Shown here one piece after another: positions 17,670 through 26,220 of a stretch of 64,000 bases of DNA. A model generated the notes under the pieces. That model saw only the letters and a program-made list of their open reading frames with translations, ran no database searches and had not been told where the DNA came from. How positions within the stretch are numbered: the first letter of the stretch is position 1; every line of letters begins with the position of its first letter. The position numbers and the translations under genes were made by a program. This DNA is from Candidatus Polarisedimenticolaceae bacterium (GTDB lineage Bacteria; Acidobacteriota; Polarisedimenticolia; Polarisedimenticolales; DASRJG01). The stretch is from the NCBI GenBank assembly GCA_036275915.1, contig DASUCV010000011.1, positions 124,001-188,000 on the forward strand, read 5' to 3'.

Positions 17670-18689
17670 ATGCGCCGGACACAAGGTATTTTTGTCGCGT
17701 CGCTCGCCATCCTCATGGCGGGTCTGCCTGCCGGGGCCGACGGGCCCGCCGCGGATCCGGCGCTGACCGCCGCGGCGCAACCCACGCCGCCCGTCCCAGG
17801 CAAGAAGCTCGACGACGCGACGATCGAGCGCATCCTCAAGCTCCAGGATCAGGAAGAGGTCGCGGTGCGTGTCGTCCTGATTCCGGCGAGCGTCGAGGAC
17901 AAGCACGGCCGCGTCGTCACGGGTCTCAAGGCGAACGATTTCCAGCTCTCCGACGAGAAGGTCCCCCAGCAGATCAAGTACTTCTCGATCGAGAACGACG
18001 CTCCGGTCGCGATCGCGTTCGTGCTCGACGTTTCCGGCAGCATGCGCCAGAGCGGCAAGCTGGACGCCGCAAAAGAAGCGATCCGCTTCTTCGTCGATCA
18101 GCTCCGCCCGCAGGACCGTTTCGCGCTGATCTGTTTCGCCGACGAGCAGGTGTCGTGGGTCACGCAGTTCACCTCCGATCGCACCGTGTTCCTGGAGCGT
18201 TTGGCGGTGCAGGAGGGGTACGGACAGACCGCGCTCAACGACGCGGTCGCCGCCACGCCGAAGCTCGTCGACGAGGCGTCGACCGGCCGGAAGGCGATCG
18301 TCCTCATCACCGATGGCGTCGACAACGCGAGCAAGCTGACGGTCTACGATGCGGTCAAGACCGCGCGCCACGTCGAGGTGCCGATCTACTCGATCGGCTT
18401 CTCGACCCTCCCCTGGGAGACCAACAGGAAGCCCACGGATCTGACCACGAACATGGGCGTGCTCAAGATGTTCGCGGATGAAACCGGGGGCGACACTTTC
18501 GTGGTCCAGGATCCCGACGAGATGAAGGAGGCGGTCGACAAGATCTCGACCAGCCTGCGTTACCAATACCTGATCGGGTACTCGCCCGGCCTGCAGCGGT
18601 GGGATGGCCACTTCCGCTCGATCCAGCTCCAGGCCAGGAACGGCCGTTACGTCGTCAAGACCCGCAAGGGGTACTACGCGAACCCGTGA
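17670..18689 (+). CDS. Secreted VWFA-related domain protein
   Basis: This 339-residue exported protein has a signal peptide (MRRTQGIFVASLAILMAG) and a short Pro/Ala linker. A strand-rich N-domain (about 60-110) is followed by a von Willebrand A domain with an intact MIDAS (VLDVSGSMRQSG, then a Thr in the GYGQTALNDAV loop, then LITDGVDNAS). It matches the VWFA-related proteins abundant in Acidobacteriota, usually thought to mediate metal-dependent protein contacts in the periplasm or at the surface. ATG 17670 is chosen because GGAGAG precedes it and the signal peptide follows directly. Confidence 0.88.
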   Translation: MRRTQGIFVASLAILMAGLPAGADGPAADPALTAAAQPTPPVPGKKLDDATIERILKLQDQEEVAVRVVLIPASVEDKHGRVVTGLKANDFQLSDEKVPQQIKYFSIENDAPVAIAFVLDVSGSMRQSGKLDAAKEAIRFFVDQLRPQDRFALICFADEQVSWVTQFTSDRTVFLERLAVQEGYGQTALNDAVAATPKLVDEASTGRKAIVLITDGVDNASKLTVYDAVKTARHVEVPIYSIGFSTLPWETNRKPTDLTTNMGVLKMFADETGGDTFVVQDPDEMKEAVDKISTSLRYQYLIGYSPGLQRWDGHFRSIQLQARNGRYVVKTRKGYYANP

Positions 18690-19002
18690 CGGGTTAAGTT
18701 CCCGCCCCACGTAAATCTGACACTCCCGCCGCGCCGCAGAGGCGTCACTCGGGCCTTCTAACCCCGGGAAATCCCACGAATTTGTAAGTAGGACGACGCT
18801 TTCGTGATGGCACGTCCCTTGAGAATAGTCCGGATGCGGTCCGGAACTGGACGGGATGCCATTGCGAGAAATCGAGCAAATTTGTAAAGTTGGAGCGCGA
18901 TTCCAAGCCGTGGAGCCGTTCGGAGCGGCGCGCAACACGTTTCACCGTCACGCGACGACGCCTGGTGGCGTCGGCGACGGTCAAGTCGAAGGAGCGAAAA
19001 AT
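18690..19002. other. 313-bp intergenic region upstream of the OmpA-like lipoprotein gene
   Basis: No ORF here looks coding. The region holds a weak sigma-54-like element (18808-18822), two copies of the palindrome TCCGGA 11 bp apart (18829 and 18840), a TTGC/GCAA dyad at 18862-18879 and two similar AATTTGTAA motifs (about 18778 and 18880). It probably contains the promoter and leader of the downstream lipoprotein gene; GAAGGAG lies just before that ATG. Confidence 0.5.
18808..18822 (+). promoter_or_regulatory. Weak sigma-54-like promoter motif
   Basis: TGGCACGTCCCTTGA matches the -24 half perfectly (TGGCACG) with correct spacing, but the -12 GC is GA here. The missing invariant C makes function doubtful. 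It lies 180 bp upstream of the OmpA-like gene. Confidence 0.22.
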
Positions 19003-19647
19003 ATGCACAAGAGGTTGGGTTGGGCAGTCGCGGGCGTGGCGGTGGTTTCGCTGATCTCGGCGAACGGCTGCGTCACGAAGAAGGTCTGGAGACAGAACGT
19101 CGAGGCGACCGACACCCGGATCAAGGGCGTCGAGAGCGGGCTCGAGACTCAGGAGAAGCGGACGTCGGATCTCGCCAAGGACACGGACACCAAGATCACC
19201 GAGGTCAAGGCCACGGCGGACAAGGGCGTCGAGATCGGCAACCAGGCGATGAGCACGGCGCAGGACGCTCAGAAGCTCGCCCGCGGGAAGATCCTCTGGA
19301 CGACGACCCTGTCGGACGACAGCGTCAAGTTCAAGTTCGACGGCGACAAGATCCCCGACGACGCCCAGGCGATCCTCAACGACCTCGCCTCGAAGGTGAA
19401 GGGCCTCGACAAGACGGTCTACCTCGAGATCGAGGGCCACACCGACAACATCGGCAGCGACACCTACAACGAGAAGCTCGGTGAGATGCGCGCCGAGGCG
19501 GTGCGGAACTACCTGGCCGAGACCGGCGGGATTCCGCTCCACGCGATGAACGTTATCTCGTACGGCGAGACCAAGCCGGTGGCGGCGAACAACACCGCCG
19601 ACGGCCGCGCGAAGAACCGCCGCGTCGTCATCCGCGTCCTCGAGTAG
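19003..19647 (+). CDS. OmpA-family peptidoglycan-binding lipoprotein-like protein
   Basis: This 214-residue protein starts at ATG 19003 after GAAGGAGCG. The N-terminus is hydrophobic and ends ISANGC, a possible but imperfect lipobox. A coiled-coil-like region (about 25-90: TDTRIKGVESG, then KDTDTKITEVKATADKG) leads to a C-terminal OmpA domain (about 105-214) with EIEGHTDNIGSDTYNEKLGEM and YGETKPVAANNTADGRAKNRR. These are the peptidoglycan-binding residues. It probably tethers the outer membrane to the cell wall, like Pal. A GC-rich hairpin follows the stop. Confidence 0.88.
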   Translation: MHKRLGWAVAGVAVVSLISANGCVTKKVWRQNVEATDTRIKGVESGLETQEKRTSDLAKDTDTKITEVKATADKGVEIGNQAMSTAQDAQKLARGKILWTTTLSDDSVKFKFDGDKIPDDAQAILNDLASKVKGLDKTVYLEIEGHTDNIGSDTYNEKLGEMRAEAVRNYLAETGGIPLHAMNVISYGETKPVAANNTADGRAKNRRVVIRVLE

Positions 19648-19663
19648 ACACGATCGGATCCTC

Positions 19664-19703
19664 AAGGGCCGGCTCCGTGGCTATGTCACACGGGCCGGCC
19701 CTT
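19664..19703 (+). terminator. Hairpin after the OmpA-like gene, possible terminator
   Basis: Perfect 10-bp arms AAGGGCCGGC and GCCGGCCCTT enclose a 20-nt loop, 16 bp after the stop codon. Only a short T run follows, so it may act as an inefficient or bidirectional terminator. Confidence 0.45.
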
Positions 19704-19732
19704 CGTGTGTCCGGCGCTGGTAAATTGCAGAC

Positions 19733-21607
19733 ATGAAACGCGATTTCGTCGATCGACTCTCCGAGAGGATCATCCTCTTCGACGGCGCCATGGGAACGCG
19801 TCTCTACGATCTCGGCGTGTTCCTGAACAAATGCTTCGACGAGCTGAACCTCTCGAACGCAGGCCTCGTCGAGACGGTGCACCGTTCCTATGTCGCGGCG
19901 GGCGCCGACGTCATCGAGACGAACACCTTCGGCGCCAACCGTCTCAAGCTCGACAAGCACGGGCTCGGCGACCAGGTCGCCGCGATCAACGCGCAGGGCG
20001 CGCGACTCGCGCGCAAGGCGGCGGGTGAAGACGCCCTCGTCGCGGGTGCGATCGGCCCGCTCGGCGTCCGTATCGAGCCGTGGGGACCGACCTCGGTCGA
20101 CGAGGCGATCGCCATCTTCAGCGAGCAGGCCGCCGGTCTCGCCGAAGGCGGGATCGATCTCTTCTCCGTCGAGACGTTCTACGACCTGGCCGAGGTCGAG
20201 GCCGCGGTCCTCGGGATCCGCCGTGTCTCATCCCTTCCGATCGTGGCCCACATGACCCTCGAGGACGACGGAAGCAGCCTCGAGGGGGTTGCGCCGGAAG
20301 TGTTCGGACCGCGTCTCGCCGCCCTTCCGGTCCAGGCGGTCGGCGTGAACTGCTCCGTCGGCCCCGCCGCGATGCTCGACGCCGTCGAGCGGATGGCGAC
20401 CGCGGTGAGCCTCCCGATCGCGGCGCAGCCGAACGCCGGCAAGCCTCGCGCGGTCGACAACCGGAACCTCTACCTCTGCAGCCCCGAGTACATGGCGGTC
20501 TACGCCAAGCGCTTCATCGAAGCCGGCGTGCGAATCCTGGGGGGCTGCTGCGGCACGACACCCGACCACATCAAGGCGATCCGTGGTGCGGTGCGCGCCG
20601 TGTCACCCGCGCGTCGCACGTTTGCCGTCGTCGCGCCGTCGGCCGGCGCGCAGGCGAGCGTCCCGCCGGTCCCGGTCGCCGAGCGATCGCGCCTCGCGGC
20701 GTCGATCGCCGCGGGGAAGTTCGTCGTCAGCGTCGAGATGCTGCCGCCGAGGGGCCACGATCTCTCGAAGAACCTCGCGGGAGCGGTCGCGCTCCAAGCC
20801 GCCGGCGTCGACGCGATCAACATCCCGGACGGGCCGCGCGCTTCCGCCAGGATGAGCCCGATGGCGATGGCGGTGAGCCTCGAGCGCCAGGTCGGGATCG
20901 AGACGATCATCCACTACTGCTGCCGGGACCGGAACCTCCTCGGCATGCAGTCCGATCTGCTCGGCGCGCACGCCCTCGGGCTTCGCAACGTGCTCATCAT
21001 CACCGGCGATCCGCCGAAGCTCGGCGACTACCCCGACGCCACCGCCGTTTTCGACGTCGACAGCATCGGCCTCACGAATATGGTCACGCGCCTGAACGGC
21101 GGGCACGACGTCGGCGGCAACGCGATCGGCGATCCGACTTCGTTCTTCGTCGGCTGCGGCGTGAATCCGGGCTCGCCCGACCTCGATCGCGAGATCGCGC
21201 GATTCGAGTGGAAGGTCGATGCCGGCGCGCAATTCTGCATCACCCAACCGGTCTTCGACGTCGAGGCGCTCCTCAGGTTCCTCGAGCGGATCGGCCCCGC
21301 GAAGATCCCGATCATCGCGGGCGTGTGGCCGCTCGCCTCGTTCCGCAACGCGGAGTTCATGAACAACGAAGTCCCCGGCGTCAGCGTGCCCGACGCAGTG
21401 CTCGAGCGGATGCGCCGCGCCGACACGAAGGAAAAGGCCCGCATCGAAGGGATCGCGATCGCGCGCGAGACGCTCGCCGCGTTGCTCTCCATCGTGCAAG
21501 GCACGCAGATTTCCGCGCCGTTCGGGCGCTACCAGACCGCGCTCGATGTGGCCGAAGCGATCCCCGCGGAGAAGCGCACTGGAATTTCGCCCGCGCGGAC
21601 CGAATGA
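19733..21607 (+). CDS. Bifunctional homocysteine S-methyltransferase / methylenetetrahydrofolate reductase
   Basis: This 624-residue fusion resembles Bacillus YitJ. The N-terminal half (about 1-290) is a zinc-dependent homocysteine methyltransferase: ILFDGAMGTRLYD, the ligand Cys in GVNCSVGP, and the double Cys in GGCCGTTPDH. The C-terminal half (about 320-610) is an FAD-dependent methylenetetrahydrofolate reductase barrel: VSVEMLPPRGHDLSKN, VLIITGDPPKLGDYPDA, CITQPVFDVE and IIAGVWPLAS. It could reduce methylene-THF and pass the methyl group to homocysteine to make methionine. No other methionine genes are near. A lipoprotein gene follows 29 bp downstream. Confidence 0.92.
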   Translation: MKRDFVDRLSERIILFDGAMGTRLYDLGVFLNKCFDELNLSNAGLVETVHRSYVAAGADVIETNTFGANRLKLDKHGLGDQVAAINAQGARLARKAAGEDALVAGAIGPLGVRIEPWGPTSVDEAIAIFSEQAAGLAEGGIDLFSVETFYDLAEVEAAVLGIRRVSSLPIVAHMTLEDDGSSLEGVAPEVFGPRLAALPVQAVGVNCSVGPAAMLDAVERMATAVSLPIAAQPNAGKPRAVDNRNLYLCSPEYMAVYAKRFIEAGVRILGGCCGTTPDHIKAIRGAVRAVSPARRTFAVVAPSAGAQASVPPVPVAERSRLAASIAAGKFVVSVEMLPPRGHDLSKNLAGAVALQAAGVDAINIPDGPRASARMSPMAMAVSLERQVGIETIIHYCCRDRNLLGMQSDLLGAHALGLRNVLIITGDPPKLGDYPDATAVFDVDSIGLTNMVTRLNGGHDVGGNAIGDPTSFFVGCGVNPGSPDLDREIARFEWKVDAGAQFCITQPVFDVEALLRFLERIGPAKIPIIAGVWPLASFRNAEFMNNEVPGVSVPDAVLERMRRADTKEKARIEGIAIARETLAALLSIVQGTQISAPFGRYQTALDVAEAIPAEKRTGISPARTE

Positions 21608-21636
21608 TTGACCACACCACCAAGGAGGAACGCACC

Positions 21637-22467
21637 ATGACTGCACGAAGGGCCCAGGTCGTCGCCGCCTCGCTCGTCGCGCTGGCGGCGCTGGCCTCTG
21701 CCGGCTGCGGCCACCACGACGATGCGCCGGCGCCCGATGCCGCCGCCCAGACGGCGACACCGCCGGCGGCGCAGCCGCCCGCAGAGGCAGCTCCGGCAAC
21801 GCCGCAACCCGCACCCGCACCTCAGACGCAAGCACAAGCACCCGCCCCCAAGCACGAGAAGCACGAGACCACGGCCGCCCCGACGGCCGCTCCGGCGGCC
21901 GTCGCGGAAGCGTCGAAGCCGGCGCCGCCGCCCGAGCCGATCGTCAAGACTCTTCCGGCCGGGACCGGTCTCAACATCCAGCTCGTCAGCGCGGCGTCCA
22001 GCAAGACCAGCCAGATCGGTGACGCGATCCGCGCCAAGCTCACGCAGGCGATCGAGCTCGATGGCATGACGGTCGTCCCTGCCGGCGCGACGATCAGCGG
22101 CACGATCACCGAGGCGCACGCCCTGAGCAAGATCGGAGGCCAGGCGCTCCTCGGCGTGAAGTTCGACACGCTCGAGCTCGCCGAGGGTCACAGCGTGCCG
22201 ATCGTCGCGAGCATCGAGCAGAAGGGGAAGAGCGAGACCGGCAAGGACGCCGGAACGATTGCCGGCGCCACCGCCGGCGGTGCTCTTCTCGGGAGGCTCC
22301 TGAGCAAGCACGACAAGACCAAAGGCACGCTCATCGGCGCCGCCGTCGGCGCCGCGGCGGGTACCGGCGCCGCCGCCGCGACCAAGGGCCAGGAGGTCGA
22401 ATGGCCCGCCGGATCGACCCTGGCGCTCAAGCTCGAGGAGAACGCCACGGTGACCGTGCAGCGGTAA
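21637..22467 (+). CDS. Glycine-zipper lipoprotein
   Basis: This 276-residue protein starts at ATG 21637 behind a perfect AAGGAGG. The signal peptide ends in a clear lipobox (LASAGC). A Pro/Ala/Gln-rich, probably disordered linker (about 25-105) follows. A beta-rich middle domain comes next (TGLNIQLVSAASSKTSQIGD, then VPAGATISGTITEAHAL, then LELAEGHSVPIVASIEQKG). A glycine-zipper membrane-associated segment is at about 200-245 (GATAGGALLGRLL, GAAVGAAAGTGAAAA). It ends in a short strand (STLALKLEENATVTVQR). The linker may span the periplasm. Specific function unknown. A strong terminator follows. Confidence 0.8.
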   Translation: MTARRAQVVAASLVALAALASAGCGHHDDAPAPDAAAQTATPPAAQPPAEAAPATPQPAPAPQTQAQAPAPKHEKHETTAAPTAAPAAVAEASKPAPPPEPIVKTLPAGTGLNIQLVSAASSKTSQIGDAIRAKLTQAIELDGMTVVPAGATISGTITEAHALSKIGGQALLGVKFDTLELAEGHSVPIVASIEQKGKSETGKDAGTIAGATAGGALLGRLLSKHDKTKGTLIGAAVGAAAGTGAAAATKGQEVEWPAGSTLALKLEENATVTVQR

Positions 22468-22522
22468 CCCTGTCACGCTCGGAGGTCTCGCACGTCCCAC
22501 CCCGGGGACAGCGGGAGGGAAA

Positions 22523-22547
22523 GGGCCGGGAAATCCCGGCCCTTTTT
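22523..22547 (+). terminator. Rho-independent terminator
   Basis: A 9-bp stem, GGGCCGGGA and TCCCGGCCC, with a 2-nt AA loop is followed immediately by TTTTT. It ends the glycine-zipper lipoprotein transcript. Confidence 0.78.
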
Positions 22548-22559
22548 CCTTGGTGGCGC

Positions 22560-22576
22560 TTGGCCTGCCCGTTGCA
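22560..22576 (+). promoter_or_regulatory. Sigma-54-type promoter candidate
   Basis: TTGGCCTG-CCCG-TTGCA has GG and GC elements with the canonical spacing of the -24/-12 promoter. It lies between the terminator and the small barrel gene (ATG 22622), giving a leader of about 35 nt. Confidence 0.45.
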
Positions 22577-22621
22577 CCCTCAATGACTTCGAGCGCCGCG
22601 CGCGCGATCGGAGGACGAGCG

Positions 22622-23356
22622 ATGAGACGAAGCCTCGTGTTCGCCGCATGCATCACCGCCGCATGTCTGACCGCCGGTTCGGCGTCGGCGGCGCCTGCCG
22701 GGTCGTCCGGGGCGTTCACCTTCCGTCTCGGCGGGTTCTTTCCGAGCGGCGACAGCGATTTCTGGAGGGCGAACGAGGCGGCGTTCACGCTCGACCACAG
22801 CGATTTCGACGGGATCATCGGCGGCGTCGGCTACACCGGCGCCGTGAACAACTACTTCGAAGTCGGCGGCAACATCGACTTCTACAACGAGGTCGTCCGC
22901 TCCGCCGATCGGAATTTCAGCGATTCCATCGGCAACCCGATCTTCCACGACACGCGCCTCTACGAGGTGCCGCTCACGCTCGATCTCAAGTTCCTTCCCA
23001 CGGGGCGCTACGCGCGCCGCGGTACGGGCGGCAATCATTACGTGCGCCATCCGGTGCCGTACATCGGCGGCGGGATCGGCGCGGTGTACTGGCAGTACGA
23101 GGAGCAGGGCGACTTCGTCGCCACGGATCTCTCGATCGTCTACTCGCGATTCGTCGACTCGGGGGTCGAGTTCGAGCAGCACGCGTTCGCGGGGCTCGAG
23201 TTCCCGGTCTCTCCGAACTGGGGGATCACGCTCGAAGGGCGCTACGCGTGGTGCGACACCGCGGTGGGCGGTAGCTTCTCGACGCTGTCGCCTCCACCCG
23301 GGCGGCTCGAGCTGGGCGGCTTCTCGTTCTTCGTCGGAGGCGCGCTGCGCTTCTAG
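22622..23356 (+). CDS. Small outer-membrane beta-barrel protein
   Basis: This 244-residue exported barrel starts at ATG 22622 behind GGAGGACGAGCG. The signal peptide (MRRSLVFAACITAACLTAG) ends near SASAAP. The mature part begins FTFRLGGFFPSGDSDFW and shows alternating strands with aromatic girdle residues. It ends FFVGGALRF with a terminal Phe. It resembles OmpW or OprF-type eight-stranded barrels, but I cannot assign a family. Its TAG stop shares the palindrome CTAG with the stop of the convergent response-regulator gene. Confidence 0.75.
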   Translation: MRRSLVFAACITAACLTAGSASAAPAGSSGAFTFRLGGFFPSGDSDFWRANEAAFTLDHSDFDGIIGGVGYTGAVNNYFEVGGNIDFYNEVVRSADRNFSDSIGNPIFHDTRLYEVPLTLDLKFLPTGRYARRGTGGNHYVRHPVPYIGGGIGAVYWQYEEQGDFVATDLSIVYSRFVDSGVEFEQHAFAGLEFPVSPNWGITLEGRYAWCDTAVGGSFSTLSPPPGRLELGGFSFFVGGALRF

Positions 23357-24042
23357 CGCTGTAGGGTGTCTTGAGGCAGCGTCTCGCCGAGGAGGGCGGC
23401 CACCTTCTTTACGAGCGACTCGCCCATGTTCATCCCCTTGATGACGGCGTCGTCGATCCCCATCGCCTGGAGCTTCTTCCAGCCTTCGCCGTACATCTCG
23501 GATTCGTCCTGGGCGGTGAACACGAGCACGGGGCAAACCTTCCCCGGCAACTCGCGGAGGAGCCGGAGCCCGTCCTGGCCCCCCTCGAGCGTCAGGTCGA
23601 GGAGGAGCAGGTGGATCCCGCCCTGGGCGAGGAAGCTCTTCGCCTCGGCGACGGTCTTCGCGTGCTTCACCTCATACCGTTCCGCGAGCGCGTCGCGGGC
23701 GATCTGGGCGAAGTACTCCATGTCCTCGACGATGAGCACCGTCGGGCGCGCGCCCGTCTCGCGCCGCGTTTCGGCCGACGGCGTGAAGTGGAGGCCGCAG
23801 CGCGGGCAGCACACCTCTCCCACGGGAGCCGCGATCGCAGCCGGCGCGGGAGCCGGCGCGGGAGCTGGCGCCGGAGGGGCGGCGGGAACCGCATCCGCGG
23901 CTTCCGCCGCGATCGGCCGCGGATGGAGGACGATCGTCGCGCCGCAGGCCTGGCAGGCGACGAACCCGCCTTCGAGCGGCAGCTTCGCCTCGTCGACCAG
24001 ATAGCCCTTCCCGCAGCCCGCGCAGCGGATCTCGACCTTCAC
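23353..24042 (-). CDS. Response regulator with N-terminal zinc-ribbon segments
   Basis: This 229-residue protein combines an MJ0042-type zinc ribbon (CAGCGKGYLVDEAKLP, then CQACG; about 7-36) with an Ala/Pro-rich linker. A second Cys pair (CCPRCGLHF) follows near residue 79. A CheY-like receiver (about 98-215) has VLIVEDMEYF, the phosphoacceptor Asp in LLLLDLTLEGGQDG, and Thr and Lys at VFTAQD and VIKGMN. There is no output domain, so it probably acts through protein contacts. GTG 24042 overlaps the stop of the LysM-M23 gene upstream (GTGA), so the two are co-translated. Confidence 0.85.
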   Translation of the reverse strand: MKVEIRCAGCGKGYLVDEAKLPLEGGFVACQACGATIVLHPRPIAAEAADAVPAAPPAPAPAPAPAPAAIAAPVGEVCCPRCGLHFTPSAETRRETGARPTVLIVEDMEYFAQIARDALAERYEVKHAKTVAEAKSFLAQGGIHLLLLDLTLEGGQDGLRLLRELPGKVCPVLVFTAQDESEMYGEGWKKLQAMGIDDAVIKGMNMGESLVKKVAALLGETLPQDTLQR

Positions 24043-24860
24043 CGGCGGACCTGCGCGACCGACTGGAAGTACGGCATCGGATCGACCGGGTGGTTCTCGA
24101 GGCGCAGCTCGAAGTGGCAGTGCTCGGTCGTCGCGTTTCCGGTGCGGCCGACGTGCGCGATCGGCTCACCCTTCGTGACCGAGTCGCCGGTGTGGACGAT
24201 GAGCGAGATCGCGTGCGCGTAAAGCGACTGTACGCCGTCGCCATGGTCGAGGATCACCATGTTGCCGTAGCCGCTCGCGGTGTGCCCGGCGAAGGCGACG
24301 ACGCCGTCGCGCGTGGCGAGGATGTCCTGGCCCTTGAGGCCGCGGATGTCGACGCCTGCATGGATGTGATGCCGCCGCGGCTCGCCGAACGGGCGCATGA
24401 ACTCGCCGCCCTCGACCGGCCACATGTACGACCCGGCGGTCGTGATCGGAAGCGTCGCGGGCGGACGCGAGCCGGGGAGCGGTGCCGGGAACGGCGCGAC
24501 GTCGATCGTCGCGCGGGCACCCGGAATGAAGATCGGGGTCCCGACGTCGACGCGCGTGGGATCGGCGATGTTGTTCACGCGGGCGATCGTCTCGAGCGGC
24601 ACGTCGTAGGCGCGCGCGATACGCCAGAGCGTTTGCCCCGGCTGCACGACGTGCATGACGCCGTCCTCGGACTCACCCGCCTCCGTAGGGGCCGCCTCGC
24701 TCGAGGGAGCGGCCGGAGCCGTCACCGCGGCGATCGAAGCCGCCTCCGGTACCTTCGGCGCGACCTCTTGCACGGGAACGTTCGCGGAAGCTCGATGGGT
24801 GGTGCCGGCGCAACCGCTCACGGCCAAAGCCGCCGCCGCCAGAAGGCACCTCGCGCGCAT
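24039..24860 (-). CDS. LysM / M23 peptidase lipoprotein
   Basis: This 273-residue envelope protein has a lipobox at VSGCAG. A Pro/Ala linker leads to a LysM domain (about 66-112: HVVQPGQTLWRIARAYDVPL, then VDVGTPIFIPG). A C-terminal M23 (LytM) endopeptidase domain has HIHAGVDIRG and HCHFELRLENHP, retaining the zinc-binding His, Asp and HxH residues. It resembles NlpD/EnvC-class factors acting in septal cell-wall cleavage, though here the site looks catalytically intact. It is the first gene of a pair with the zinc-ribbon response regulator. Confidence 0.9.
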   Translation of the reverse strand: MRARCLLAAAALAVSGCAGTTHRASANVPVQEVAPKVPEAASIAAVTAPAAPSSEAAPTEAGESEDGVMHVVQPGQTLWRIARAYDVPLETIARVNNIADPTRVDVGTPIFIPGARATIDVAPFPAPLPGSRPPATLPITTAGSYMWPVEGGEFMRPFGEPRRHHIHAGVDIRGLKGQDILATRDGVVAFAGHTASGYGNMVILDHGDGVQSLYAHAISLIVHTGDSVTKGEPIAHVGRTGNATTEHCHFELRLENHPVDPMPYFQSVAQVRR

Positions 24861-25102
24861 CGGCGGGAAGTCTAGGTCCCGGCTGCCGCCGAGACAATCC
24901 TTAAACGCTGTGCGTGCGGGATCCGTTCGGCATCAGCCCGACAGACTCCAGCACCTCTGCATTCGAATTACGGAGTTGCGACAGGGAGCGACGAAAAACG
25001 CGCACCGAGTTCTATTCCCGCTCGAGCCGCCCCGCCGGCGCTCCCGGTCTGCGGCCCCGCCCCGCCTGGGCTACAATCCGTGGTTCCGTGGAGGTGGTTT
25101 CG

Positions 25103-26212
25103 ATGAACCGACCGAAGACGCTCGCAGCGGTCACCCTTTCGGCGGCGCTCCTCGCCGCCGTGGCGGCCAGCCGGGCCCAGACGCTGACCCAGGCTCCGGC
25201 CGCCGCACCGCCCGCCGCGCCCGGCCTCGCCGCCGTAGCCGTGGTCCAATTCGGTGAAGCCCTCCCGGCCGCGAAGTTCGCGAACATGAACTCAGCCCCC
25301 GGCCAACCGGCAAGCGTCGATCTCGCCACCTATCTCGGCAAGAAGCCGATGGTCTTCATCTACTGGATGGCCAACAATCCGCGCTCCGAGAAGATCCTCC
25401 AAGAGACGCAGGCCGTGTGTGACGCCGCCGGCGAGAAGGTCGTCTGCCTCTCGTTTGCCGCTCCGCCGTACGGCTCGTCCGACACCACGCCTCTCAAGAC
25501 CCGCGTCGGCGAGCTGAAGCTCAAGACGCCGGTCCTCTACGACGAAGGCTTCCGCGTTCTCCAGGAGCTGGCCGTCCACTCGGTCCCCAACATCGCGATC
25601 GTCGACATCGAAGGGAAGCTGCGTCTCTCCAACGGCGGCAGCCTCAAGCAGACCCTCGAATACAAGCTCGACGTCGAGGGCGCGATCAAGCGCGTCGCCT
25701 CGACCGGCAAGCTCGGCACCTACGGCCTCCTTCAGCAGTACTACCCGGTCACCGAGCTCGTCGGCAAGAAGTGCCCCGACTTCGACGCCCCGCTTCTGAG
25801 TGACGGGGTCTCGCGCAGCTTCAACTCCATGCTCTCCACGACGAAGCTCAACGTCCTCGTCTTCTGGTCGGTCGATTGCCCCCACTGCAAGGCGAGCCTT
25901 CCCAAGCTCAACGACTGGCTCAAGGGCCATCAAGACGGGATGAACGTCATCGGCGCCGCGCGCGTCACCGACGACGCCACGAAGACCCGCACCGCCGAGT
26001 ACTGCCGCATCAGCGGCTTCGTCTTCCCCACCTTCGTCGACAAGGACATGGTGATCGGCGGCCAGTACCAGGTGATCTCGACACCCACCATCGTCGTCAT
26101 CCGCCCCGACGGCGTCGTCGACTCCGTCCTCCTCTCCGGCGAAACCGACCTCGGCCAAGCCCTCGAAGCGAAGAAGCGCGAGCTGCTCAAGACGCCGGGG
26201 CCGAAGGGCTAG
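25103..26212 (+). CDS. Secreted protein with two thioredoxin-fold domains (TlpA-like C-domain)
   Basis: This 369-residue exported protein starts at ATG 25103 behind GGAGGTGG. The signal peptide and an Ala/Pro-rich stretch (to about 45) are followed by a peroxiredoxin/TlpA-like domain without a CxxC (VFIYWMANNPRSEKIL). A second thioredoxin domain (about 220-360) has the active site FWSVDCPHCKASLPKL and the cis-Pro loop STPTIVVI. The CPHC site suggests a periplasmic disulfide reductase or isomerase, possibly for cytochrome or envelope maturation. The first domain seems to be a degenerate copy. A hydrolase frame begins right after the stop. Confidence 0.82.
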   Translation: MNRPKTLAAVTLSAALLAAVAASRAQTLTQAPAAAPPAAPGLAAVAVVQFGEALPAAKFANMNSAPGQPASVDLATYLGKKPMVFIYWMANNPRSEKILQETQAVCDAAGEKVVCLSFAAPPYGSSDTTPLKTRVGELKLKTPVLYDEGFRVLQELAVHSVPNIAIVDIEGKLRLSNGGSLKQTLEYKLDVEGAIKRVASTGKLGTYGLLQQYYPVTELVGKKCPDFDAPLLSDGVSRSFNSMLSTTKLNVLVFWSVDCPHCKASLPKLNDWLKGHQDGMNVIGAARVTDDATKTRTAEYCRISGFVFPTFVDKDMVIGGQYQVISTPTIVVIRPDGVVDSVLLSGETDLGQALEAKKRELLKTPGPKG

Positions 26213-26220
26213 GCTCGCCG

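Noticed and set aside
18808-18822. Confident sigma-54 promoter for the OmpA-like gene
   Set aside because: The invariant GC of the -12 element is GA; kept only as a weak annotation.
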